NCBI RefSeq assembly: GCF_017874415.1
Contig: NZ_JAGGLM010000011.1
Span: 20,020-84,019 of the forward strand
Source: Clostridium algifaecis
GTDB lineage: Bacteria; Bacillota; Clostridia; Clostridiales; Clostridiaceae
Length of the DNA stretch: 64,000 nucleotides
Reading direction: 5' to 3'
The notes under the pieces: model-generated
Databases searched by the model: none
What the model saw: only the letters and a program-made list of their open reading frames with translations
What the model was told of the DNA's origin: nothing
Program-made: the position numbers and the translations under genes
Shown here: piece after piece, positions 43,687 through 52,813 of the stretch
How positions within the stretch are numbered: position 1 is the first letter of the stretch
Layout of the letters: each line of letters begins with the position of its first letter

Positions 43687-45111
43687 ATGGAATTTGAATC
43701 AACTATTGGATTAGAAGTTCATGTAGAACTTTCAACCAATACTAAAATATTTTGTGGATGCAGTACAGAATTCGGAGGAATACCAAATAGTCATGTATGT
43801 CCAGTATGTCTCGGATTGCCGGGCTCTATTCCAATGATAAATAAAAAAGTAATAGAATATGCTATAAAAGCCGGTTTAGCACTTAACTGCAGTATAGCAA
43901 ATAACAGTAGAATGGATAGAAAAAATTTTTTTTATCCTGACTGTCCTAAAAACTACCAAATAACCCAGGATAAATTTCCACTTTGTAGAAATGGATATAT
44001 TGAAATAGAAGGAGAGAATAACAAAGAGAAAAAAATAAGGATAGAGAGAATACATATTGAAGAAGATGCAGCTAAGCTTATTCATACAGAAAATGGTACA
44101 CTTGTTGATTACAATAGATCAGGTGTTCCACTTATTGAGATAGTTTCAAAACCGGATATAGAAAGCCCGAAAGAAGCAACAATGTATCTTCAAAAACTTA
44201 AGAGTATACTCCAGGCTATAGGTGTATCAGATTGTAAAATGGAACAGGGCTCGCTGAGGTGTGATGGAAATATATCTGTAAAAGAGAAGACTTGTATTAA
44301 ACTTGGTGTGAGAACTGAATTAAAAAATATAAATTCTTTTAAAGCACTAGAAAAAGCATTTGAATATGAAATAAAAAGACATATTAAAGCAATAGAAAAT
44401 GGAGAAAAAATAGAGCGGGAAACAAGAAGATGGGATGATGAAAAAGGTAGAACTTCAGTTATGAGGAGTAAGGAGCAAGCTAATGATTATAGGTATTTTC
44501 CTGATGGTGATTTAGTAGCTATAAAAATTAGCGATGAAGATGTAAAAAGAATAAAGAAAACTATACCTGAGCTTCCATATGAGATGGCAGAGCGTTTTGA
44601 AAAAGAATTTAAAATTTCTAAATATGATGCAGCTGTTCTTACTTCAAATTTAAAGATAGCTGATTTTTTTGAGAATGCTGCAAAATTAAGTGGAAATCCT
44701 AAGTCTGCTGCTAATTGGATTATGGGAGATATGTCAAAGTTTATGAATGAAAAATCTATCAGCATAGAAGATCTAAAATTTACATCAAGTGAATTAGCAG
44801 ATCTTATAAAACTTGTAGATTCGCATAAAATATCCAATAATATAGGAAAAAAAGTAATAGAAGAGATGTTTGAAACAGGAGAAAGTCCCTATGATATAGT
44901 AAATAAAAAAGGCCTGGCACAGAACAATAATGAGGGAGAAATATATGAAATTGTAAAGAAGGTTATACTAAAAAATCCAAAATCCGTACAAGATTATAAA
45001 AATGGTAAAAAGAAAGCCGCTAAATTTATAATAGGTATGATTATGAAAGAGACAAAAGGAAATGCAAATCCTGAAATTGTAAATAAACTTGTGAACAAAG
45101 AATTAAGGTGA
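43687..45111 (+). CDS. gatB: Asp-tRNA(Asn)/Glu-tRNA(Gln) amidotransferase subunit B
   Basis: 474 residues. N-terminal GLEVHVELSTNTKIFCGC and PNSHVCPVCLGLPGSIP (zinc cysteines), RMDRKNFFYPDCPKNYQI and the kinase-like core with MEQGSLRCDGNIS; the C-terminal YqeY-like domain binds tRNA. It activates the tRNA-bound Glu or Asp with ATP and amidates it. Last gene of the operon. Confidence 0.97.
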   Translation: MEFESTIGLEVHVELSTNTKIFCGCSTEFGGIPNSHVCPVCLGLPGSIPMINKKVIEYAIKAGLALNCSIANNSRMDRKNFFYPDCPKNYQITQDKFPLCRNGYIEIEGENNKEKKIRIERIHIEEDAAKLIHTENGTLVDYNRSGVPLIEIVSKPDIESPKEATMYLQKLKSILQAIGVSDCKMEQGSLRCDGNISVKEKTCIKLGVRTELKNINSFKALEKAFEYEIKRHIKAIENGEKIERETRRWDDEKGRTSVMRSKEQANDYRYFPDGDLVAIKISDEDVKRIKKTIPELPYEMAERFEKEFKISKYDAAVLTSNLKIADFFENAAKLSGNPKSAANWIMGDMSKFMNEKSISIEDLKFTSSELADLIKLVDSHKISNNIGKKVIEEMFETGESPYDIVNKKGLAQNNNEGEIYEIVKKVILKNPKSVQDYKNGKKKAAKFIIGMIMKETKGNANPEIVNKLVNKELR

Positions 45112-45202
45112 CTGTCATTTTTTTGCGTTAGTTTGTTTAATTTTCTCCTGTATGTCAATACTTAAAACAGTAAGTAAACTAAGATTTAGTAGGGAGAGGA
45201 TT

Positions 45203-46801
45203 ATGAAAAAATTTATTTATATAGTTTTTACTACAATCTTAACCTTTATAATTGTTATAATGATAAGTTCTATATCTGTAGAAAAAAAAGTTAAGCAAAC
45301 AAATAGCAGCAATTATGAAGATGCAGTAGTTTATAATATGACTGAAATTCCTAAAGATTTAGTTATGCTAGATTCATATAATACAGGTGATAAGGATTTG
45401 CTTTGCAACTTATTTGAGGGACTTGTTAGTGTAGATGAAAAAGGCAATGTAGTACCTGATCTTGCAGAAAAATGGGAAGTTAATAATGATAAGACTCAGT
45501 ACACTTTTAACATAAGAAAAGATGCAAAATGGAGCAACGGTCAGGATATAACTGCTGAGGATTTTGTAGATTTTTTTTCAGATGTACTTAACAAAAAGTT
45601 GAACAATGTATATTCAAATCAGTTAAACTGTATATTTGGAGCGGAAGAGTACAGAAAAAATAACGAAAATTTTGATAATGTTGCAGTTAAAGCTATAGAT
45701 CATAAAACACTGCAGATTAGATTGAACTATTCATGTGGATATTTTTTGAATGTACTGACAGAACCAATTTATTCTCTTAGAAAGATAGATGGTAATTTAT
45801 CAAATTGGAGGAAAAATTACAAAAATATATTATATTCAGGAAGCTTTAAAATAGATAATGTATCAGATGATGGAGACATTGTATTAAAGAAAAACGATAA
45901 ATTTTGGAACAAAAATAACGTTAAAAGCAGTAAAATAGTTATAACTTCATTTCAAAGTGGTGAAAGTGCACTTGCAGCTTTTCAGAATAATATGCTAAAT
46001 GTATTTACAAATCCTCCGATAAGCGAAATGAAAAATATTGAAAATCTACATATTGTTTCATCATATGGAGGGGAAGCTCTTATTTTTAATAGAAAAAAGG
46101 CTGATATATTGGATGATAATAATTTTAGAGAGGCAATAGCTCTTTCTGTCAATAAGAAGAATATAATTCAAAATATATTGAATAATAAAGTTGATGCATC
46201 CTCAGTCTATGTACCGTATAGTGAAAATAATGGATTTAATAAAAATTACATAACTACCGACAATCTTTTACCTCAAAGTGAAAAAGCAAAAGAATTCATG
46301 AATAAAGCTAATTATAAATATAATGGAGTTCCATTAAAGCTCATATATTTAAACACTGTAGAAAATAAAAAGATATGTGAGTCTATAGCTAAAGATATTA
46401 AAGATACATTTGGTATAAAAGTAGATTGTACAGGGTACAACAAAGACAATTTTGAAAATGAGATAAAAGGTAAAGATTATGATATAGCCAAAGTAAGCTA
46501 TAGTGGCAGCTATTATTATCCAATGGATCTGCTTGAGAACTTTCAATCATCTTCTAAATTGAATTTTGGGAAATATAAAAATAGCGAATTTGATGCTAAA
46601 ATATTACAAGCAACTTTTGAAAAAGATGATGCTAAAAGATTAACTGAACTTAAAGAAGCAGAAAATATACTGCTTGGAGATAATGCCTTAATTCCACTTT
46701 ACTTCAATAATATTGTAATCTGTAATAAGAGTTATATAAAAGGTATATATTTCAATAAACTTGGAAATGTAAAGTTAGATAGAGCTTATTTATCTAAATA
46801 A
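45203..46801 (+). CDS. oligopeptide ABC transporter substrate-binding protein (SBP family 5)
   Basis: 532 residues from the ATG after AGGGAGAGG (MKKFIYIVFTTILTFII). The SBP_bac_5 domain has NLFEGLVSVDEKGNVVPDLA and WEVNNDKTQYTFNIRKDAKW. The hydrophobic N-terminus (about 3-25) has no lipobox Cys, so it looks like a membrane anchor or an uncleaved signal rather than a lipoprotein signal. No permease or ATPase is adjacent: an orphan binding protein. A 12-bp hairpin (45128-45182) lies just upstream. Confidence 0.88.
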   Translation: MKKFIYIVFTTILTFIIVIMISSISVEKKVKQTNSSNYEDAVVYNMTEIPKDLVMLDSYNTGDKDLLCNLFEGLVSVDEKGNVVPDLAEKWEVNNDKTQYTFNIRKDAKWSNGQDITAEDFVDFFSDVLNKKLNNVYSNQLNCIFGAEEYRKNNENFDNVAVKAIDHKTLQIRLNYSCGYFLNVLTEPIYSLRKIDGNLSNWRKNYKNILYSGSFKIDNVSDDGDIVLKKNDKFWNKNNVKSSKIVITSFQSGESALAAFQNNMLNVFTNPPISEMKNIENLHIVSSYGGEALIFNRKKADILDDNNFREAIALSVNKKNIIQNILNNKVDASSVYVPYSENNGFNKNYITTDNLLPQSEKAKEFMNKANYKYNGVPLKLIYLNTVENKKICESIAKDIKDTFGIKVDCTGYNKDNFENEIKGKDYDIAKVSYSGSYYYPMDLLENFQSSSKLNFGKYKNSEFDAKILQATFEKDDAKRLTELKEAENILLGDNALIPLYFNNIVICNKSYIKGIYFNKLGNVKLDRAYLSK

Positions 46802-46812
46802 GTTCTATCTAA
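46775..46812. terminator. bidirectional terminator overlapping the stop codon
   Basis: TTAGATAGAGCTTATTTA and TAAATAAGTTCTATCTAA form an 18-bp stem with one wobble and a 2-nt centre between convergent genes. Confidence 0.7.
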
Positions 46813-46830
46813 GTTAATATTTATTGTATT

Positions 46831-48219
46831 TTATTTTAATATGTGTAAAATTAAAAAAAATATATACATGTTTTTATATGAATCAAATGAAATTTTAGGT
46901 GATTTAAAGCTCTCTTTTTTTTTGCTGTAGGTCACATATTTGGCAAATACAGGAGCAAGCTCACAGGTCTCAGGTGATTGAATTGATGACATCCTAAAAT
47001 TTTGTTCTTCAATCAGATCCTCTGATTTTAAAGAAAAATTTTTATATCTTTCAACATTATTTAAAGCAGGGGCTTCGGGCCAGCTTAAAATCAGTCCTGA
47101 ATTTAATAATTGATTTTTAAATATATCAATGGCAATCAGATTGCTTTTGTTTTTTTCTTCATTTAAATTTGAATCTATTATACAGCTAATTAAGTATGAT
47201 AGTATTTCTAAGCAGGAAAACTCGATATTCTTTTCAGAAGTATTTTTAATAAATATTCCTTTTTCAGCATCATATAAGTTTAAAAGCTTTTTGTATATGA
47301 AAGCTGCGTTTTCTTTAGCTTTTATTATGTTTGTATGTTTATATATAAGTATATAATTTATATAGTTTATAGTATCATTTTCAACACTGTCTTTTTTGTT
47401 GGTATTTAATAAATATTCATCATTATAAAAATTTTCAAATATTAATTCTGAAATATCAATAAGAAGTTTTTTGCAACTTTTATCTTTTGAATATGAATGA
47501 AATATATTTAATGCAAAACATAGCTTTGTGAGTTCTGAAAATGACTGTTCATATAATTCACTTTTTAATTCAACTAGCATATTTAATATATCAAAGGAAA
47601 AATTTTTAAATTGTTCACTGTCCTTATCTTCAACTAAAGAACTGCATTTGTAATAAGCGCACATAAGTAGTGCCTGGGTTGAAAAATCAAATTTCTTATT
47701 TTTATCTGTAAATTTTAAGCCATTAATGTAAGAACTGTCTTCACACTTTTTATCTACAAATACACCCTGGGTGTTTCTAAAATATTCAGCATAAAATTCG
47801 AGCTGTTTTTTACAAATATTGTTATACAATTGCCCTAAGCTGTACTTATTCTTATCTATATCTTTGAAATTGTTATAATAGCTGCTTAGTTCTAAGAGTG
47901 AAAGAGTCATAAAAGCGTTACTATCGATATTTATTTCTTTTTTAAACTTATCTTCATTCCAGCATAATTTATTGTCCATATTTATTAAATTGGGATTTGC
48001 TTTTCTATATAGACATAATAGTGGAGAAACATTTTTAAATGTGGTAATATCAACATTAGATATATTTTTGGACTTAATATCTTTATTCGGTACAGTTATA
48101 CCACATTTGGAATATAGAACTATTTGTTTTAATGACTCCTTCGTTAAGTAAAATAATTGTGATTTTATATTATCCGGTTTTATTTTATTGATTTTTAAAA
48201 ATGGGCCTATATATTTCAA
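46831..48219 (-). CDS. protein of unknown function
   Basis: 462 residues from a TTG start with AGGTG about 7 nt upstream. No signal peptide, membrane helix or catalytic motif I can name. It is rich in helical, Lys/Asn/Leu segments with repeated Y/F-cored pairs of helices, which would suit an all-helical toroid or repeat fold. The region near residues 380-425 (LILSWPEAPALNNVERYKNF) is the most distinctive. It is divergent from the AIR synthase-like gene and convergent with the peptide-binding protein. Confidence 0.7.
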   Translation of the reverse strand: MKYIGPFLKINKIKPDNIKSQLFYLTKESLKQIVLYSKCGITVPNKDIKSKNISNVDITTFKNVSPLLCLYRKANPNLINMDNKLCWNEDKFKKEINIDSNAFMTLSLLELSSYYNNFKDIDKNKYSLGQLYNNICKKQLEFYAEYFRNTQGVFVDKKCEDSSYINGLKFTDKNKKFDFSTQALLMCAYYKCSSLVEDKDSEQFKNFSFDILNMLVELKSELYEQSFSELTKLCFALNIFHSYSKDKSCKKLLIDISELIFENFYNDEYLLNTNKKDSVENDTINYINYILIYKHTNIIKAKENAAFIYKKLLNLYDAEKGIFIKNTSEKNIEFSCLEILSYLISCIIDSNLNEEKNKSNLIAIDIFKNQLLNSGLILSWPEAPALNNVERYKNFSLKSEDLIEEQNFRMSSIQSPETCELAPVFAKYVTYSKKKESFKSPKISFDSYKNMYIFFLILHILK

Positions 48220-48314
48220 AATATAACACCTACCATAAATTAATCCTTATATAAATAATATGAAATATAATTAAAAATAGTGACTATTTATTTAAAAGAG
48301 AGGAAGATTTTTTT

Positions 48315-49304
48315 ATGAAAGTTGGAAAGCTTGATTGGGATGACTTAAAAAATTTAATAGATAAAAACAAAACGGTGCTAAGGGACGATGTTAGGATAAG
48401 AAATGGTATAGGAGAAGACTGTAGTGTTATAAATTTTGGAGAAAAAGAATGTGTTGTTTCAACAGATCCTATAACAGGTGCATCTAAAAATGGTGGAAGG
48501 TTAGCCGTACATATAAATTGTAATGATATAGCTTCATGTGGTGTAGAGCCTATTGGAATTTTAGTAACTATTTTAGCTCCAGAGGAGTGTACTCTAGATG
48601 ATATCAACAATATTATGAAAGAAATTGATGATGAAACTAAAAAACTGAATATAGAGATATTAGGAGGACATACAGAAGTAACCAGGGCTGTAAACAAATT
48701 GGTTATATCCTGTACTGTAATTGGGAAAGGGGATAAAGGAAAAGCCGTTTCTACAGCAGGTGCAAAAGAAAATGATGATATAATAGTTACAAAGAATTTA
48801 TGTATTGAAGGTACAAGTATTATAGCCAATGATTATGAAAGAAAAATTGATAATGTACTTTCTAAAGAAGAAATAGAAGAGGCAAAGTCTTATATTAAAA
48901 ATATAAGTGTAGTAAAAGAAGGAATCATATGTGGAAAATTTGGTGTAAACTCCATGCATGATATAACTGAAGGTGGTCTCCTTGGAGGACTGTGGGAAGT
49001 TGCCAAAGCAAGTGGAATTGGTTTTAAAATATACAAGGATAAAATGCCGATAACGGAAATAACAAAAAAATTATGCAATGCATATGGAATAGATCCACTT
49101 AGGTTAATTTCGTCTGGAAGTATGCTTATAACTACAAATAGAGGCGAAAAACTAATTGATTTATTAAAAAGTGAAGGAATAGAAGCCAGTATTATAGGGA
49201 AAATGACAGGAAATATTGGTGTTATGATAGATAAAGAATATGAAGTTCAGGTAGAACCACCTGAAAGAGATGAATTGTTTGTACTGGAAGAAAAATTAAA
49301 ATGA
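48315..49304 (+). CDS. AIR synthase-related (HypE/ThiL-like) protein
   Basis: 329 residues with the PurM fold: N-terminal GIGEDCSVINFGEKECVVSTD (ATP-binding), HINCNDIASCGVEPIGILVT, GGHTEVTRAVN, and the C-terminal MHDITEGGLLGGLWEVAKA. The last is shared with HypE hydrogenase-maturation proteins, but no other hyp genes are nearby and [FeFe] enzymes do not need HypE, so it is probably one of the uncharacterised clostridial paralogues. RBS AGAGAGGAAG. Confidence 0.82.
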   Translation: MKVGKLDWDDLKNLIDKNKTVLRDDVRIRNGIGEDCSVINFGEKECVVSTDPITGASKNGGRLAVHINCNDIASCGVEPIGILVTILAPEECTLDDINNIMKEIDDETKKLNIEILGGHTEVTRAVNKLVISCTVIGKGDKGKAVSTAGAKENDDIIVTKNLCIEGTSIIANDYERKIDNVLSKEEIEEAKSYIKNISVVKEGIICGKFGVNSMHDITEGGLLGGLWEVAKASGIGFKIYKDKMPITEITKKLCNAYGIDPLRLISSGSMLITTNRGEKLIDLLKSEGIEASIIGKMTGNIGVMIDKEYEVQVEPPERDELFVLEEKLK

Positions 49305-49330
49305 TAATTTGTTGATTTTGGAGGTATGAT

Positions 49331-50101
49331 ATGCGAATTGACGGCAGAAGAAACGATCAGGGAAGACATATAAAAATAACAAGGCATTATACTAAATATG
49401 CAGAAGGATCGGTGCTTATAGAGACAGGAGATACTAAGGTTATATGTACTGCTTCTGTTGAGGACAGAGTTCCACCGTTTTTAAAAGGAAAAAATGAGGG
49501 ATGGATCACATGTGAATACAATATGCTGCCAAGAGCCACTCAATCAAGAAAGGTAAGGGAGATATCCAGGGGAAAAATAGATGGAAGAAATATGGAGATT
49601 CAGAGATTAATAGGGAGGGCGCTAAGGTCGGTTGTAGACTTAAAAGCACTTGGAGAAAAGACTATATGGATTGACTGTGATGTAATACAGGCAGATGGAG
49701 GTACAAGAACTGCATCTATATCTGGAGCTTTTGTAGCATTAGTTGATGCTGTAAATAGACTTCACAAGCGCAGCCCTTTTAAGATATATCCAGTAAGAAA
49801 TTTTGTAAGTGCTGTTAGTGTTGGAATAGTAAATAAAGTAAAGATGCTTGATCTATGCTATGTGGAAGATTCAAGGGCGCAGGTTGATATGAATATTGTA
49901 ATGACAGATACGGGAAAATTTATTGAAATACAGGGTACAGGAGAACAGTATCCATTTTCAAGAGATGATTTAAATGAACTGCTTGCAATGTCAGAAAAAG
50001 GTATAAAAAATATGATACAATCACAAAAAGATAGTTTAAAAATGGATTGTTTATGGATAGGAACAGGTGAAAGTGATGAAAAAGTTAATAATAGCAAGTA
50101 A
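49331..50101 (+). CDS. rph: ribonuclease PH
   Basis: 256 residues; starts [16 protein letters not shown] and carries the core [42 protein letters not shown] and the phosphate site near [10 protein letters not shown]. It trims tRNA 3' ends phosphorolytically. It overlaps rdgB by 26 nt: rph-rdgB-yfcE is a common clostridial order. Confidence 0.96.
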   Translation: MRIDGRRNDQGRHIKITRHYTKYAEGSVLIETGDTKVICTASVEDRVPPFLKGKNEGWITCEYNMLPRATQSRKVREISRGKIDGRNMEIQRLIGRALRSVVDLKALGEKTIWIDCDVIQADGGTRTASISGAFVALVDAVNRLHKRSPFKIYPVRNFVSAVSVGIVNKVKMLDLCYVEDSRAQVDMNIVMTDTGKFIEIQGTGEQYPFSRDDLNELLAMSEKGIKNMIQSQKDSLKMDCLWIGTGESDEKVNNSK

Positions 50102-50678
50102 CAATAAAAATAAAATTAGAGAGATAAAGCAGATATTTTCAGATTATCCTGTAGAAATTTTTTCTATGAAAGAAGCAGGGGTAAATATAGATGTTGTAGA
50201 AGATGGAAATACATTTATGGAAAATGCCTATAAAAAAGCAAAACAAATACATGATATAACAGGTGGAATGGTACTTGCAGATGATTCTGGAATTATGGTA
50301 AAAGGACTAAATGGAGCACCTGGAATATATTCTGCAAGATTTTGTGGAGAACATGGCAATGATAAAAAAAATAATGAGAAACTTTTAAAGCTGCTTAGCG
50401 AAAAAAGTGAAGATGATAGGAAGGCAAAGTTTGTATGTGCGATAGTTTTAATTTTGGAAAATAACGAACCGTTAAAAGTGATAGGAGAAGTAAATGGTGT
50501 GGTAGCTCATAAGGAACTGGGAGAAAATAATTTTGGATATGATCCTTTATTTTATGTACCTGAATATAATATGACTTTTGCCCAGATGCCAGCAGAATTG
50601 AAAAATTCAATAAGTCATAGAGCTAATGCACTTAAAGCTTTAAAGGAAAGAATTGATGTCATTAAAAAGGAGTCTTAG
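50076..50678 (+). CDS. rdgB: XTP/dITP diphosphatase (RdgB/HAM1)
   Basis: 200 residues from the ATG ([19 protein letters not shown]) after AGGTGAAA; a GTG 9 nt earlier is less likely. Motifs [21 protein letters not shown] and [19 protein letters not shown] are diagnostic. It hydrolyses non-canonical purine triphosphates to prevent their incorporation into DNA. The start lies inside rph, indicating coupling. Confidence 0.95.
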   Translation: MKKLIIASNNKNKIREIKQIFSDYPVEIFSMKEAGVNIDVVEDGNTFMENAYKKAKQIHDITGGMVLADDSGIMVKGLNGAPGIYSARFCGEHGNDKKNNEKLLKLLSEKSEDDRKAKFVCAIVLILENNEPLKVIGEVNGVVAHKELGENNFGYDPLFYVPEYNMTFAQMPAELKNSISHRANALKALKERIDVIKKES

Positions 50679-50685
50679 TAAGAAA

Positions 50686-51156
50686 ATGAAGATAGGAGTA
50701 ATAAGCGATACACATAGATATACAAGCATTATTAGTAAAGCTATTGAAGTATTTGATAAACCTGATTTAATTATTCATTTAGGTGACAATGTACAAGATA
50801 TATGCAGCATAGAAAAATTTTATAAAGGCAGGATTATAAATGTCAGGGGAAACTGTGACTTTTCTACGGATGTACCTGAAGAAAGAATAGAGGATATAGC
50901 AGGAAAGAGGTTTTTCATAACTCACGGCCATAGATATGATGTTAAATATGATATATTGAGGATTAAGTATAGAGCCATGGAATTAAATGCTGATGTAGTT
51001 CTATTTGGACATAGCCATGTGTCAATGATAGACTATGATGAAGGAATATGGTTTATCAATCCAGGAAGTCCATCATATCCAAGGAATGGATCCAGGAGCG
51101 TTGCTGTGATAAAGATAGAAAATGAAAGAATAAATGCAAGTATTAAGGAAATTTAA
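50686..51156 (+). CDS. YfcE/MJ0936-type metallophosphodiesterase
   Basis: 156 residues from the ATG of MKIGVISDTH. All metal motifs are present: GVISDTHR, IHLGDN, RGNCDF, THGHRYDV and FGHSHV. Family members hydrolyse phosphodiesters such as bis-pNPP with Mn; the natural substrate is unknown. Starts 8 nt after rdgB and ends the operon. Confidence 0.92.
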   Translation: MKIGVISDTHRYTSIISKAIEVFDKPDLIIHLGDNVQDICSIEKFYKGRIINVRGNCDFSTDVPEERIEDIAGKRFFITHGHRYDVKYDILRIKYRAMELNADVVLFGHSHVSMIDYDEGIWFINPGSPSYPRNGSRSVAVIKIENERINASIKEI

Positions 51157-51188
51157 ATAAAAAAAATGAAAAAAATTTAAATTAACTA

Positions 51189-51217
51189 TTGACGAATATG
51201 ATTATATCGTGTAGAAT
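51189..51217 (+). promoter_or_regulatory. promoter of the tRNA array
   Basis: TTGACG, a 17-bp spacer, TAGAAT, 83 bp before the first tRNA. The leader contains a closing stem GTTGTTGA (about 51225) with TCAGCAAC (about 51273). Confidence 0.65.
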
Positions 51218-51299
51218 AGTTAATGTTGTTGAGGGCAAGGAAAGTTCAAAGAGAAATCTTAGGGGTTTTCGATCAGCAACGTTATGTATTTATTGATTT

Positions 51300-51375
51300 C
51301 GGGGTGTGGCGCAGATGGGAGCGCGCGTGGTTTGGGACCATGAGGTCGCAGGTTCAATCCCTGTCACCCCGACCA
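51300..51375 (+). tRNA. tRNA-Pro(TGG)
   Basis: 76 nt with encoded CCA. Acceptor CGGGGTG/CACCCCG; anticodon loop TTTGGGA gives TGG. Identical copy at 52421. Confidence 0.97.
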
Positions 51376-51389
51376 TTAATCATAGATAT

Positions 51390-51463
51390 GCGGGTGTAAC
51401 TCAGTGGTAGAGTGCTAGCCTTCCAAGCTAGTTATGAGGGTTCGATTCCCTTCACCCGCTCCA
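51390..51463 (+). tRNA. tRNA-Gly(TCC)
   Basis: 74 nt, CCA encoded. Anticodon loop CTTCCAA gives TCC. Copies at 52138 and 52515. Confidence 0.97.
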
Positions 51464-51470
51464 AAAATGT

Positions 51471-51547
51471 GCGTCTTTAGCTCAGTTGGATAGAGCAACG
51501 GCCTTCTAAGCCGTGGGCCGGGGGTTCAAATCCCTTAAGACGCACCA
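51471..51547 (+). tRNA. tRNA-Arg(TCT)
   Basis: 77 nt, CCA encoded. Anticodon loop CTTCTAA gives TCT. Copy at 52218. Confidence 0.97.
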
Positions 51548-51552
51548 GTTTT

Positions 51553-51628
51553 GCGCCATTAGCTCAGTTGGTAGAGCATCTGACTCTTAATCAGGTTGTC
51601 CGGGGTTCGAGTCCCCGATGGCGCACCA
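51553..51628 (+). tRNA. tRNA-Lys(CTT)
   Basis: 76 nt, CCA encoded. Anticodon loop CTCTTAA gives CTT. The copy at 52301 differs by one base (T to C in the variable-loop region). Confidence 0.96.
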
Positions 51629-51633
51629 AATAT

Positions 51634-51710
51634 GGTGGACGTAGTTCAGCTGGTAGAGCGCCAGATTGTGGTCCTGGTTGTCGTGGGTTCAAGTCCCATC
51701 GTCCACCCCA
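51634..51710 (+). tRNA. tRNA-His(GTG)
   Basis: 77 nt including the extra 5' G opposite C73 that marks tRNA-His. Loop TTGTGGT gives GTG. CCA encoded. Confidence 0.97.
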
Positions 51711-51715
51711 TATTT

Positions 51716-51790
51716 TGGGATGTAGCCAAGTGGTAAGGCAATGGACTTTGACTCCATCATTCGTAGGTTCAAATCCTGCCATCCCAGCCA
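51716..51790 (+). tRNA. tRNA-Gln(TTG)
   Basis: 75 nt, CCA encoded. Loop CTTTGAC gives TTG. Probably charged through Glu-tRNA by GatCAB, whose genes are at 41.9-45.1 kb. Confidence 0.96.
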
Positions 51791-51799
51791 AATAAATAT

Positions 51800-51875
51800 G
51801 GTTCACTAGCTCAGTTGGTAGAGCACATGACTTTTAATCATGTTGTCCGGGGTTCAATTCCCCGGTGAGCCACCA
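51800..51875 (+). tRNA. tRNA-Lys(TTT)
   Basis: 76 nt, CCA encoded. Loop CTTTTAA gives TTT; acceptor GGTTCAC/GTGAGCC with one wobble. Confidence 0.97.
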
Positions 51876-51941
51876 TTGGTTTTGTTTTAATTAATATATT
51901 GTATTATATATAATATATGATAGTATATGTTTGTTTTATAT

Positions 51942-52026
51942 GCAGGTGTGGCGGAATTGGCAGACGCACTAGACTTAGGATCTAGCGTTTTACGACGTGG
52001 GGGTTCGACTCCCTTCACCTGCACCA
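51942..52026 (+). tRNA. tRNA-Leu(TAG)
   Basis: 85 nt with a long variable arm (class II). Loop CTTAGGA gives TAG. CCA encoded. Confidence 0.97.
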
Positions 52027-52055
52027 TTATATGTTTTAATAATTGATTAGTATAA

Positions 52056-52130
52056 GCGGGAGTGGCTCAGTGGTAGAGCGTCACCTTGCCAAGGTGAACG
52101 TCGCGAGTTCGAATCTCGTCTTCCGCTCCA
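52056..52130 (+). tRNA. tRNA-Gly(GCC)
   Basis: 75 nt, CCA encoded. Loop TTGCCAA gives GCC. Confidence 0.97.
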
Positions 52131-52137
52131 TTTTTAT

Positions 52138-52211
52138 GCGGGTGTAACTCAGTGGTAGAGTGCTAGCCTTCCAAGCTAGTTATGAGGGTTCGATTCCCTT
52201 CACCCGCTCCA
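52138..52211 (+). tRNA. tRNA-Gly(TCC), second copy
   Basis: Identical to the gene at 51390; starts a repeated Gly-Arg-Lys block. Confidence 0.97.
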
Positions 52212-52217
52212 AGATAT

Positions 52218-52294
52218 GCGTCTTTAGCTCAGTTGGATAGAGCAACGGCCTTCTAAGCCGTGGGCCGGGGGTTCAAATCCCTTAAGACGCACCA
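52218..52294 (+). tRNA. tRNA-Arg(TCT), second copy
   Basis: Identical to the gene at 51471. Confidence 0.97.
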
Positions 52295-52300
52295 GTTTTA

Positions 52301-52376
52301 GCGCCATTAGCTCAGTTGGTAGAGCATCTGACTCTTAATCAGGTTGCCCGGGGTTCGAGTCCCCGATGGCGCACCA
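52301..52376 (+). tRNA. tRNA-Lys(CTT), second copy
   Basis: One base different from the gene at 51553. Confidence 0.96.
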
Positions 52377-52420
52377 AAGTAAAACTTTAGTCTATAAAGT
52401 TTGTAAACAATTTTTTATAT

Positions 52421-52496
52421 CGGGGTGTGGCGCAGATGGGAGCGCGCGTGGTTTGGGACCATGAGGTCGCAGGTTCAATCCCTGTCACCCCGACCA
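52421..52496 (+). tRNA. tRNA-Pro(TGG), second copy
   Basis: Identical to the gene at 51300 and again followed by tRNA-Gly(TCC). Confidence 0.97.
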
Positions 52497-52514
52497 TTTA
52501 ATTTAATAAGATAT

Positions 52515-52588
52515 GCGGGTGTAACTCAGTGGTAGAGTGCTAGCCTTCCAAGCTAGTTATGAGGGTTCGATTCCCTTCACCCGCTCCA
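52515..52588 (+). tRNA. tRNA-Gly(TCC), third copy
   Basis: Identical to the genes at 51390 and 52138. Confidence 0.97.
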
Positions 52589-52613
52589 TTTTTATATATT
52601 AAAATATGTTTGT

Positions 52614-52690
52614 GCACCCATAGCTCAGCTGGATAGAGTGATGGACTTCGAATCCAGAGGTCGTGGGTTCGAACCCCACTGGGTGTACCA
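52614..52690 (+). tRNA. tRNA-Arg(TCG), probable integration site
   Basis: 77 nt, CCA encoded. Loop CTTCGAA gives TCG. Last gene of the array; an integrase remnant lies 115 bp beyond its 3' end, so its 3' half is the likely attachment core. No second copy of that 3' end is seen up to base 64000. Confidence 0.96.
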
Positions 52691-52700
52691 GTATCAATGC

Positions 52701-52727
52701 TTTCACGATATCGTGAGGCTTTTTTTA
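52701..52727 (+). terminator. terminator of the tRNA array
   Basis: TTTCACGA/TCGTGAGG (two wobbles) around TA, followed by CTTTTTTT. Confidence 0.75.
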
Positions 52728-52793
52728 TTGCCAAATAACACAACCGTAACACAACCCAGAATGTTTTATATAAAAAATAAAAATAAAAAAAGT

Positions 52794-52813
52794 ACTCCAT
52801 AAATTTATGGAGT
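52794..52813 (-). terminator. terminator of the integrase remnant
   Basis: A perfect 20-bp palindrome, ACTCCATAAATTTATGGAGT, followed on the minus strand by ACTTTTTTTATTTTT. It contains the integrase stop codon. Confidence 0.85.

Noticed and set aside
48315..49304. Assignment as HypE hydrogenase maturation protein
   Set aside because: Only the general PurM fold is shared; no other hyp gene is near, and the hydrogenase here is the [FeFe] type.
51568..51806. Open reading frames on both strands across the tRNA array
   Set aside because: They are built entirely from tRNA-Lys, -His and -Gln genes and are well-known spurious translations of tRNA sequence.
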